Assembly: GCA_019423265.1 (NCBI GenBank)
Contig: JAHZBS010000142.1
Span: 1-6,257, forward strand
Direction: 5' to 3'
Source: Clostridiales bacterium
GTDB taxonomy: Bacteria; Bacillota_A; Clostridia; Lachnospirales; Bianqueaceae
DNA: 6,257 nt
The notes under the pieces were generated by a model, which was not told where the DNA came from, did not search any database, and was given only the letters and a program-made list of their open reading frames with translations. Every line of letters begins with the position of its first letter. Within the stretch, counting starts at the first letter, position 1. Of this stretch, positions 1 through 5,654 are shown piece after piece. A program made the position numbers and the translations under genes.

Positions 1-55
1 GATTCTCCGGGTTAAACGGCTGCTCCGGATCCTTCGGCACCACTTCAATGATGGC
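1..55 (-). repeat. Left copy of 55-bp perfect direct repeat in the adhesin gene
   Basis: These bases are identical to 1117-1171, including third codon positions, and the match may continue past the left edge. The repeat encodes the linker AIIEVVPKDPEQPFNPEN (residues 1200-1217). The copies are 1116 bp apart, exactly 372 codons, so both are read in the same frame. Perfect nucleotide identity points to recent duplication or gene conversion rather than conservation of the peptide alone. Confidence 0.95.
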
Positions 56-3000
56 GCGGTCGTCCACATAAGTGGCCGTCAGCTCCGCGTCCTGGGTGAA
101 CTTCCCGTCCTCCGGGAACCCATCCCACTTGCTGAACTTCTGATGCTCCGGCGCCTCCAGGTTGTCCGTTACGGCCTGGAAATCAGCCGGGGTCACCGCA
201 GCGTCGCTGCGCACGTAGTAGCTGCTGGGCTGCGTGGCGTCCTTCCAGCTGCCGTCGCCGGGATTGAAGCTCACCGTCACATAGCCCTCAGGCTTCTCGC
301 CGGGGTCATCCGGGTCCACAGGGATCACGTCCGCCAGGACCGTGACCGTCACGGTAACCTCGTCCTTGGTCCCGTCGGGATAGGTCACCACCACCGTGCC
401 CGTCTTCTCGCCAGGCTCGCTGGTGTCCACCGTCTCCTTCCAGGTGTAGGTCGCATTATCGGGGAGGTCTTCCTTGTTGGCGATACCGTCCACCGCATCG
501 GGTTCCTCGCCCTTCTTTACCGTGATCTCCTGACCGCGGGGATCATACTTCTCGGCGTCGCTTTCCGTCGCCACCGCGCTGTACTGGGCCGTGTGGGTCA
601 CATCCTGCGTATAGCTGGTTGCCACCGCAGGATCCCAGCCCGTGAATTCATATCCTGTATCCGCGGTCACCGACGGCGCGGTCACCGTGACATTGGTTGC
701 TTCGGGGTTCACATAGTACGTGCTCACCCCGGCCAGGGTCCCGTGGTCGCCCTTCGCAAAGGTCACCGTCACGTACCCATCCGGCTTCTCCACCGGGGCG
801 CCATTGTCATCCGTACCGGGGATCACATCGTCCAGCTTCGTGTACTGGGCCGTGTAGGTCCCCGCAGTCACGGTCTCCGTTCCGGCGGGCAGCTCGGGGC
901 TCCACAGCTCCGCTCCTGCCTTGGCCTCGTAGCCTACCTTCGCCGTCACCACAGGCGCCGTCACCACCGCCCAGGTCTGGTCCGCCTTCACGTCGTAGGC
1001 TACCTTCACCTTGGCCTGGCCGCCCTCGTACTGTCCAAAGGCGCCGCCCTCGCCGGCGTCGAAGATCACGCGCACGTAGCCGTCCGGCGTGGTCTGGCTG
1101 TTGTTCTCGTCGTCCGGATTCTCCGGGTTAAACGGCTGCTCCGGATCCTTCGGCACCACTTCAATGATGGCCGGCAACGTTCCATAAACGGCATATACCG
1201 TTCTTGCCTTATCAATCGGAGAGGTAGCCGTAAACTGATAAACTGTGGTTCCTGCATCGACGTCCGCCCAATTGGCTGCATCGGTCAAAGCCGCAGCATT
1301 GGCGAACGCTGCGATTTCTTCTTCTGTCGTCAGCTTTTTGGTAGACCAGCCCAGGAATTGGTCGGTGCCTTTTACGGGGTCTTCAGCCGGGAACTGCCGT
1401 TTGGCAAGCTCGTCTCCCGTTAAAGCAACGCCATTGTGATCCGCCAAAGCACCTTCTACCATTCTCAGATGTGGCCCCTCAAAGCCATTGGCTACATAGG
1501 CCGGGTTGGGCTGGCCGGTTTCGGAATCGTAAGAATAGTTTTCATTGAGAGGCGCAATTTTTTCAATCGGATCAGTAGAATCTCCGACTTGACCTCCATT
1601 CAGATCAAAGATTACCTTGGCCTGCACCTGTTCGATCACGCTGTCGGATTTTACCGTGGACAAATTGACCGCCGCAAATGCAATCGGCATATCCTTCTGA
1701 AGAGGCTGGTAGTGGATCGCTGCAAATGCATAGGGATAACCGTTATAGGTTCTGCCAGACACTGTTTTGGATTCAAACTGCGTCGCATCATCTACGACCG
1801 TGAGCGCATATTTTTCGTCATCCACTGTGCCGTCCAGCACAAGGTTCTCATCGTCGTAGGAAAATACTTTCTGCTCCGTGCCATCCACATAAGTGGCATA
1901 CACCCAGGTATTGGGCCGCCTGCTCAGACCTGTAATGGCAGACGAATCTGTAAAGATTTCATCCACAATAGGCGCTGCGGTCTTGTGGACGACACCGCCG
2001 CCCAGCACATCGGAGCTCTGCACGATTTCCGTCTTATAGAATGTATCCGCTTGCTTCAGCGCGTTTACATTTAAGAGTTCCTGCCCACTGGGATCCTTGA
2101 TCACCAGGCCCACTGCGGTGCGGTCAGAAAGCTTGTCCTCCAGGTTGACAATGGTGATCGGCGTATTGGCCGCCAATGTAAAGCCTTTATCCACGATATA
2201 CTTAATACCCTTGGGGGTGGTTACCGTGCCGACATTTTCCGCATTCGATACGCCATAGACCAAGTCCAGCGCCGGGTTTTCACCAAAAAGCACATTTGCG
2301 TGGTGCTGATAGTGGTTCGTTGCCAGATATGTTTTATTATAGTTGATCTCTACCGTAGAGCCCGTGGGGACGATCAGCTCCGTAGCGGGGGTGTGCTGGA
2401 AATAGCTGACCGCCTTGCTGTCTTCCAAATAGGCCGAATCAAAGGCGAAGCCTGTGGCCAAATCATCGCCCGCAAACGCCGACTCTTGGAGCTTTTGTAC
2501 ATCCACATGATAGTCCACGATGGTCACGGTAGGATTGGATGTACCACCTGGGGAATAGAGATAATCATCTGCTTCTCCAGATGCCACCCGGACAACCTTG
2601 TACGCCGCATTCGGCACTACAAAGGCACTGTCCGCAGCGACAAAGTACGAACTCGCCCCTCCGGTATTGAGGTCTTCCCATTTGACAGGCAGTTTTTTGA
2701 TCGGGGTGCTGTAAGGGTTAAACGCATGGTCTTTGATATAGATGTGGGCGATCGCCCCGGTATCATCTGCCGTCAGATACTGCCTAAAGTCATTGGAGAA
2801 GCCCTGTCGAAACGCCTTGTAATAACTGGTACCCCCGTTCAAAGCCGCGTGCGTATATTGGTAGATGACGCGGAAGATCCCTTCGTCCGGGTAAAATACC
2901 GTGCGCATACCAGCCGAATCCACTTCGTTATCAGAATCCGTGACCCTGCCGTATACCAGCGCTTCTCTGTCTTCGATCATACCGTTGATCGTAAAAGCAT

Positions 3001-3652
3001 GCGTGTAGGTGCTGTAATTCACCTGCACATCCAGATCCTTATACGCGGACGAGTGCTTGGACCACAGCTTTGTTCCCGCGTCGTCGTAGATCCTTGCCTG
3101 AACGATGTGGCCCCCGTTGGCAATCACATCGTTCCAGGTCACGCCCTCCTTTAAAACGAAATAAAAATCTCTTCTTTGCGGGCCGGATGCCTGAGTATTG
3201 AACGGCACGACCTTTCCATTGGTTCCGATGAAGGTTGCATTGGAAAAAAGATCGGAACCGCTTTGATCCTTGTTCATCATAAACGACTGAGAAAAATCAA
3301 TCTTGTTATACAAGTCTTCATCGAATTTAAAGGCAATGTGCTTCCAGACCGCACTGGTCACAGTTTGCTCGTGGGTATATTTGCCCTTCAATACGGTTCT
3401 GCCGTTTTCATCGACGAAGTGGCCGACAAACGACAGGCCGACATTGGTCAGGGGGTCTGGTCCTGCCACACCCGCCTTTACAATCTTTGTACCCGGCTTG
3501 ACCGGCCAATCCACTTTCTGCTGCTCCGTAACGCTCGCTTCCCAGCCCGGCAGTTCCTCTGCCGCAAAGACCGTTGTCGGAAACAGCGAGAACACCATGA
3601 GCAAGCAGAGTAGCAGGCTCAGCAGCCTGTTACTTTTGGGGTGCTTCTTCAT
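1..3652 (-). CDS. Large secreted multi-domain surface adhesin (InlB B-repeat and Rib modules), C-terminus cut by window edge
   Basis: The frame is open from ATG 3652 to the left edge (1217 codons, no stop); the C-terminus and any sortase or other anchor lie outside. The start has a GAGG Shine-Dalgarno 7 bases upstream. Residues 1-30 form a signal peptide: basic MKKHPKSNR, a Leu-rich core, then VFA before AEE, so the protein is exported. Residues about 35-675 are unassigned, rich in Tyr, Asp and Thr, and probably form the binding region. Residues 678-824 look like a Listeria-Bacteroides (InlB B) repeat, with VIFDLNGG, FLGWSTK and a closing TVYAVYG. Three related modules follow (about 857-937, 958-1024, 1122-1197), each opening GYVxVxF, with a Rib-type domain at about 1033-1106 (ITVKKGEEPDA, VVVTYPDGTKDEVTVTV). 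Acidic, Pro-rich linkers join them. A role in adhesion or cell-wall display is inferred from this architecture; the ligand is unknown. It is probably co-transcribed with the small gene upstream. Confidence 0.92.
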   Translation of the reverse strand, partial: MKKHPKSNRLLSLLLCLLMVFSLFPTTVFAAEELPGWEASVTEQQKVDWPVKPGTKIVKAGVAGPDPLTNVGLSFVGHFVDENGRTVLKGKYTHEQTVTSAVWKHIAFKFDEDLYNKIDFSQSFMMNKDQSGSDLFSNATFIGTNGKVVPFNTQASGPQRRDFYFVLKEGVTWNDVIANGGHIVQARIYDDAGTKLWSKHSSAYKDLDVQVNYSTYTHAFTINGMIEDREALVYGRVTDSDNEVDSAGMRTVFYPDEGIFRVIYQYTHAALNGGTSYYKAFRQGFSNDFRQYLTADDTGAIAHIYIKDHAFNPYSTPIKKLPVKWEDLNTGGASSYFVAADSAFVVPNAAYKVVRVASGEADDYLYSPGGTSNPTVTIVDYHVDVQKLQESAFAGDDLATGFAFDSAYLEDSKAVSYFQHTPATELIVPTGSTVEINYNKTYLATNHYQHHANVLFGENPALDLVYGVSNAENVGTVTTPKGIKYIVDKGFTLAANTPITIVNLEDKLSDRTAVGLVIKDPSGQELLNVNALKQADTFYKTEIVQSSDVLGGGVVHKTAAPIVDEIFTDSSAITGLSRRPNTWVYATYVDGTEQKVFSYDDENLVLDGTVDDEKYALTVVDDATQFESKTVSGRTYNGYPYAFAAIHYQPLQKDMPIAFAAVNLSTVKSDSVIEQVQAKVIFDLNGGQVGDSTDPIEKIAPLNENYSYDSETGQPNPAYVANGFEGPHLRMVEGALADHNGVALTGDELAKRQFPAEDPVKGTDQFLGWSTKKLTTEEEIAAFANAAALTDAANWADVDAGTTVYQFTATSPIDKARTVYAVYGTLPAIIEVVPKDPEQPFNPENPDDENNSQTTPDGYVRVIFDAGEGGAFGQYEGGQAKVKVAYDVKADQTWAVVTAPVVTAKVGYEAKAGAELWSPELPAGTETVTAGTYTAQYTKLDDVIPGTDDNGAPVEKPDGYVTVTFAKGDHGTLAGVSTYYVNPEATNVTVTAPSVTADTGYEFTGWDPAVATSYTQDVTHTAQYSAVATESDAEKYDPRGQEITVKKGEEPDAVDGIANKEDLPDNATYTWKETVDTSEPGEKTGTVVVTYPDGTKDEVTVTVTVLADVIPVDPDDPGEKPEGYVTVSFNPGDGSWKDATQPSSYYVRSDAAVTPADFQAVTDNLEAPEHQKFSKWDGFPEDGKFTQDAELTATYVDDRAIIEVVPKDPEQPFNPEN
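62..1081 (-). repeat. Three diverged GYVxVxF protein modules with an interposed Rib-type domain
   Basis: Modules lie at about 842-1081 (GYVRVIFDAGEGG), 581-781 (GYVTVTFAKGDHG) and 62-289 (GYVTVSFNPGDGS). The second and third have a YYV strand and a GW or KWD motif near the middle, and all three close with a TAQY or TATY strand. They are separated by VIPG- and VIPV-type acidic linkers; the Rib-type domain (about 332-556) sits between the second and third. They are clearly related at protein level but diverged at DNA level, so they are older duplications than the 55-bp linker repeat. Confidence 0.75.
1117..1171 (-). repeat. Right copy of 55-bp perfect direct repeat in the adhesin gene
   Basis: Encodes residues 828-845 of the adhesin and joins the InlB-type repeat (ending TVYAVYGTLP) to the first GYVxVxF module. 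At base 1172 the copies diverge: here the preceding residues are GTLP, in the left copy YVDDR. The same linker thus follows two different domain types, which marks it as a module-boundary cassette. Confidence 0.95.
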
Positions 3653-3686
3653 AGATCTACCTCTTTTCACTACGTATTACTTGTGG

Positions 3687-3692
3687 ATTATA
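3687..3692 (-). promoter_or_regulatory. Possible -10 box for the adhesin gene
   Basis: A perfect TATAAT on the minus strand, 34 bases before the adhesin ATG, in the 53-base gap after the upstream small gene. No recognisable -35 lies 16-18 bases upstream and there is no extended -10 TG. It could be a weak independent promoter, or chance in an AT-rich gap with the adhesin transcribed only by read-through from 4032-4105. Confidence 0.3.
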
Positions 3693-3705
3693 TGTCATCG
3701 GAGCT

Positions 3706-3999
3706 TTAGCCCGTAGATTTTGGAAAAGCTCTGTGGCGTGCTTGTTTGCCAAGGTTCTGGATCAGCTTCTCCTTTGCCAGCGCTGCTTGAGTAGCCGGAG
3801 GCAGGCTGGTCAAATACGCTAGTGCGTCATTCCACGTTTCCAGAGGGAATGCCGCCGCGGGGATACGAGACACTTCTCTGGAAAGCCGCACCTGCTCCCA
3901 GCAACTGAGATACCGTAAATCAGATAGATACTCACATCCCGTCCGATGTGCCATATACTCCAATAAACCAACGCCCCATCCACTTGCCATTTGCTCCAT
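3706..3999 (-). CDS. Unrecognised 97-residue soluble protein
   Basis: I do not recognise the family. ATG 3999 is chosen because a GGGAGG Shine-Dalgarno (4008-4013) lies 8 bases upstream. The in-frame GTG at 4008 overlaps that ribosome site and cannot use it. The protein begins MEQMASGWGVGLLEYMAHRTG, has no signal peptide or membrane segment, and carries a Leu/Tyr-rich middle (CEYLSDLRYLSCWEQ), a WNDALAYLTSLPP segment and a basic C-terminus (KQARHRAFPKSTG). A compact helical protein is likely; two cysteines and three tryptophans are visible. It is the first gene after operator 4032-4105 and ends 53 bases before the adhesin, with no terminator between, so it probably heads the adhesin transcript. 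A regulatory or chaperone-like role for the adhesin would be guesswork. Confidence 0.7.
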   Translation of the reverse strand: MEQMASGWGVGLLEYMAHRTGCEYLSDLRYLSCWEQVRLSREVSRIPAAAFPLETWNDALAYLTSLPPATQAALAKEKLIQNLGKQARHRAFPKSTG

Positions 4000-4031
4000 C
4001 TCATTCACCTCCCTCTTGGCATAGAGCGTTA

Positions 4032-4105
4032 ATTATCAAGCTACAAACATTATTATCATCATCAAGCGTTCCTAATAGACGCCTCATCCGTTCCGCAAGC
4101 GTTCC
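4032..4105 (-). promoter_or_regulatory. Operator/promoter 1: three GGAACG direct-repeat boxes plus -10, upstream of the small gene and adhesin
   Basis: Reading the minus strand: box 1 GGAACGC (4105-4099), box 2 GGAACGG (4094-4088), box 3 GGAACGC (4072-4066); starts are 11 and 22 bp apart. After 28 bp comes GATAAT (4037-4032), a 5/6 match to -10. The position for a -35 (4060-4055) reads GATGAT, a poor match, so an activator is probably required. Transcription should begin near 4025, leaving a short leader carrying the GGGAGG ribosome site. The 79 bp from 4110 to 4032 align without gaps to 5398-5320 with 63 identities. Confidence 0.7.
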
Positions 4106-4153
4106 AAAATCAATTATTAAATCTCTGTGTAATTTCTCTTTGGGCGAGCAGGG

Positions 4154-4201
4154 ATTAAAAGGGCAGTTGTGTTCATCACAACTGCCCTTTTAATATTTTT
4201 T
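4154..4201 (+). terminator. Strong hairpin followed by a T-run on the plus strand
   Basis: Inverted arms 4154-4171 and 4177-4194 are perfectly complementary over 18 bp around a TTCAT loop, with a GGGCAGTTGTG core. On the plus strand the stem is followed by a T-run from 4195, an intrinsic-terminator shape. On the minus strand only four T residues at the edge of the stem follow the G/C core, so activity there would be weaker. No plus-strand gene is visible upstream, so its client is unclear. Confidence 0.65.
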
Positions 4202-4273
4202 TACTTTATCTTGGTGTATTGCATCACATGAATAGTCACGTCTTCCGGTTTACAGATCAGCCACATCCTTTTT

Positions 4274-4328
4274 AAAAAGACACAGACCCATACTGCCCAT
4301 CATGAGAATGGGCAGTATGGGTCTGTGT
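4274..4328 (-). terminator. Intrinsic terminator of the HU/alpha-CTD operon
   Basis: Arms 4280-4300 and 4308-4328 are perfectly complementary over 21 bp around a 7-base loop. On the minus strand the stem is followed by CTTTTT (4279-4274). It lies 86 bases past the stop of the alpha-CTD gene and before operator 1, so it closes the 5230-4415 operon and insulates the next unit. Its stem shares the GGGCAGT core of the neighbouring hairpin. Confidence 0.8.
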
Positions 4329-4414
4329 TTGTATGCGCAATAGAAAAGGACAGACTTTGATATGTTCGTTTTCTTTTTATTCTTCGGTTCGCTCATGAGA
4401 TGTTTACTTTATAC

Positions 4415-4651
4415 CTACTCTGCGCCGTTCTTATACTTTTGAAGTTTACTTTCTATCTCTGCCAGAGAACCAACCCCTAACCCGCGAATAGACGATAATT
4501 CCTCTTTGCTTTTATGAACAATATCATCCAACGTATTCAATCCATTTCGCTTTAGAAGATTCTCAACCCTCATTGAAAAAGAAAGACCTTCGATTGGCAA
4601 AGTCCGCATAGCCGCGCGTTCTCTCTTTCTCTTATATTTTCCCCTTGCCAA
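4415..4651 (-). CDS. Stand-alone RNA polymerase alpha C-terminal-domain-like DNA-binding protein
   Basis: The 78-residue product is a basic tail (ARGKYKRKRERAAMR) plus one domain matching the RNA polymerase alpha-CTD, a helix-hairpin-helix fold that binds UP-element DNA and activators. It lacks the N-terminal assembly domain, so it is not the core subunit. Against E. coli alpha, R28 aligns with R265, N31 with N268, G59 with G296, S62 with S299 and E65 with E302. The K298 position is Gly61 and the C269 position is Leu32. TTG 4651 is chosen because GAGG (4664-4661) lies 9 bases upstream; the longer TTG at 4666 touches its only AAAGG with no spacing. The gene starts 11 bases after the HU stop, so translation is probably coupled. 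A role as DNA-binding transcription modulator is inferred from the fold. Confidence 0.85.
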   Translation of the reverse strand: MARGKYKRKRERAAMRTLPIEGLSFSMRVENLLKRNGLNTLDDIVHKSKEELSSIRGLGVGSLAEIESKLQKYKNGAE

Positions 4652-4662
4652 ACTTCCACACC

Positions 4663-4941
4663 TCAACCTTTATTTACTCTATTTTTCAGTTTTTTCCCTG
4701 CTTTGAAAACCGGAAGAGTTGCTGCCGGGATTTCGATGATTTCACCTGTGCGCAGATTCCTCCCTTGTCGCGCTGCTCTAGTTTTGGATGTAAAGGTTCC
4801 AAAACCAACCAAACGTACATTGTCGCCAGCTTCAAGCGCTGTTGCAACATGTTCAAAAAAGCTGTCGAGTGTGATGTTAACTTCTTTTGGTGTCTGACCC
4901 GTTTTCTCTGCGATCTGTGCGATCATTTCTTTTTTGTTCAT
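4663..4941 (-). CDS. hup: HU-family nucleoid DNA-binding protein, with Leu at the conserved arm-tip proline
   Basis: The 92 residues match the usual HU length throughout: the N-terminal helices (MNKKEMIAQIAEKTG), the saddle motif VRLVGFGTF (42-50), the arm (RAARQGRNLRTGEIIEIPA) and a basic C-terminal helix (FKAGKKLKNRVNK). HU dimers bend DNA non-specifically and assist replication, recombination and transcription. AGAGAGG lies 7 bases before ATG 4941. The arm tip reads RNL (61-63) where the family almost always has RNP; Pro63 is the residue that wedges between base pairs, so DNA bending or affinity may be altered. The codon is CTG, one base from a proline codon. It is the middle gene of a three-gene operon with the alpha-CTD protein, so it is probably an accessory paralogue, not necessarily the main chromosomal HU. 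Confidence 0.96.
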   Translation of the reverse strand: MNKKEMIAQIAEKTGQTPKEVNITLDSFFEHVATALEAGDNVRLVGFGTFTSKTRAARQGRNLRTGEIIEIPAATLPVFKAGKKLKNRVNKG

Positions 4942-4984
4942 TTTTTAGCCTCTCTTTTCTTTGAAATGGTAAGGGAACATCATT

Positions 4985-5230
4985 CTATATCTTCCGTTTT
5001 TTCATATGCTTTTTTGTCCCTTTCTTCTTCTTTTGAGCGCTCAACATTTCTTTTTCCTCCTGTTCCCTTTTTGCCTTGTCCTGCAAATAGCTGCAGACTA
5101 TTTGCTCTTTTTCTGCCGATGTCAAAGATGCCGTAAACACTCCGTAGGTTCTGCCCGCTCTTGCTGCCGCAGCAGCAAGAGCCTCCAGTTCCATATTAAC
5201 CATTTTCTTATTTGATTGCATTGCTGCCAT
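4985..5230 (-). CDS. Unrecognised small basic protein, first gene of the HU/alpha-CTD operon
   Basis: The family is not recognised. From ATG 5230 the product has 81 residues: an Ala-rich helix (MELEALAAAAARAGRTYG), a charged helix likely to form a coiled coil (AEKEQIVCSYLQDKAKREQ) and a very basic lysine-rich tail (KKKKGTKKHMKKRKI) suited to nucleic-acid binding. No signal peptide or membrane segment is seen. The frame is open up to ATG 5317 (110 residues), but that ATG lies 2 bases after the TATAAT of promoter 2, upstream of the expected transcript start near 5313, and has no ribosome site. ATG 5230 has AAGGAG 13 bases upstream, rather long spacing, so the exact start stays open. HU follows 43 bases downstream. 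A nucleic-acid-associated role is inferred from charge and neighbours only. Confidence 0.65.
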   Translation of the reverse strand: MAAMQSNKKMVNMELEALAAAAARAGRTYGVFTASLTSAEKEQIVCSYLQDKAKREQEEKEMLSAQKKKKGTKKHMKKRKI

Positions 5231-5319
5231 CAGCTTTTTTAGACTCCTTTTTTCTTCCAGATACTCTCTATTTTGGAGTTTTTCTCCATCTCGCTCACCA
5301 CTCTTGAAATAAAGCATCG

Positions 5320-5393
5320 ATTATAATGCTATAAACAGTCTTATTGTTATCGAGCGTTCTCAAAAGAAGCCTCCTTCGTTCCGCAGGCGTTCC
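5320..5393 (-). promoter_or_regulatory. Operator/promoter 2: three GGAACG boxes plus TATAAT, upstream of the HU/alpha-CTD operon
   Basis: On the minus strand: box 1 GGAACGC (5393-5387), box 2 GGAACGA (5382-5376), box 3 AGAACGC (5360-5354); starts are 11 and 22 bp apart. After 28 bp comes a perfect TATAAT (5325-5320). The -35 position (5348-5343) reads AACAAT, a poor match. With +1 near 5313, box 3 covers about -47 to -41, typical of an activator bound next to RNA polymerase. Confidence 0.75.
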
Positions 5394-5622
5394 AAAATGC
5401 ATTTTCTCTATCTATATATCTTATTTGTGTTTCTTCTGGGGGTATTGCTTTACTTTAAAATTCTTATCATCCGGTTTTCAGGTAAAGCCAATCCAGGGTC
5501 AGCCTTGCCGAACATTTTAATCAGCAAAACATACAATGCAAACAGTAACACAATTTATATTGAGGATACACATTTCTATAGCTAACGGGACTGTATTCCT
5601 CACTGCATCATAATCTAGTTTG

Positions 5623-5646
5623 AAAAAACGCAAAAAAAAGAAAAAA
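5623..5646 (+). promoter_or_regulatory. A-tract upstream of operator 3
   Basis: Three runs of 6, 8 and 6 A residues, broken only by CGC and G, end 8 bases before box 1 of operator 3. Runs of this kind bend DNA and resemble UP elements bound by alpha-CTD. The effect here is inferred from position only. Confidence 0.4.
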
Positions 5647-5654
5647 TTCTGTTC

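Larger units (their letters stand above)
4000..4414. other. Gene-poor region holding operator 1 and two hairpins
   Basis: Between the small gene and the alpha-CTD gene no coding frame is convincing. The stretch contains the three-box operator and promoter of the adhesin unit (4032-4105), a plus-facing hairpin with a T-run (4154-4201) and a minus-facing intrinsic terminator (4274-4328). I see nothing in 4202-4273. A 48-codon minus frame crosses the second hairpin but has no ribosome site. Confidence 0.7.

Noticed and set aside
1303..1309. Single CGAACGC match inside the adhesin gene
   Set aside because: An isolated box without partners at 11 or 22 bp, within codons for Ala-Phe-Ala; chance.
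143..3613. Long plus-strand open frames (143-1423, 1436-2074, 2300-3154, 3176-3613)
   Set aside because: All lie in the frame whose triplets are the exact complement of the adhesin codons. They stay open because the adhesin rarely uses TTA, CTA or TCA. Their products are Arg/His/Gly-rich with no domain, and no ribosome sites were seen.
3819..4004. Minus-strand frame starting at ATG 4004 (61 codons)
   Set aside because: It overlaps the 97-residue gene in another frame and lies closer to the GGGAGG site than ATG 3999; its sequence looks random.
4154..4328. Two palindromes as transposon ends or a CRISPR-like repeat pair
   Set aside because: Each is a self-contained hairpin with a T-run on one side; no transposase, target-site duplication or regularly spaced repeats are present.
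4250..4396. 48-codon minus-strand frame (MSEPKNKKKTNISKSV...) after the alpha-CTD gene
   Set aside because: No Shine-Dalgarno, and it reads straight through the terminator hairpin at 4274-4328, which explains its sequence.
4652..4666. Longer alpha-CTD protein starting at TTG 4666 (83 residues)
   Set aside because: The AAAGG before it directly abuts the TTG, with no spacing; TTG 4651 has GAGG at 9 bases.
4645..5215. Plus-strand frames over the HU operon (4645-5136, 4703-4897, 5006-5215)
   Set aside because: They are antisense shadows of the three minus-strand genes; products are Phe/Cys/Ser-rich from reversed Lys/Glu codons.
5397..5585. 62-codon plus-strand frame with hydrophobic N-terminus
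   Set aside because: No ribosome site, starts 4 bases from box 1 of operator 2, and the hydrophobic look follows from T-rich intergenic DNA. Not excluded, but unsupported.
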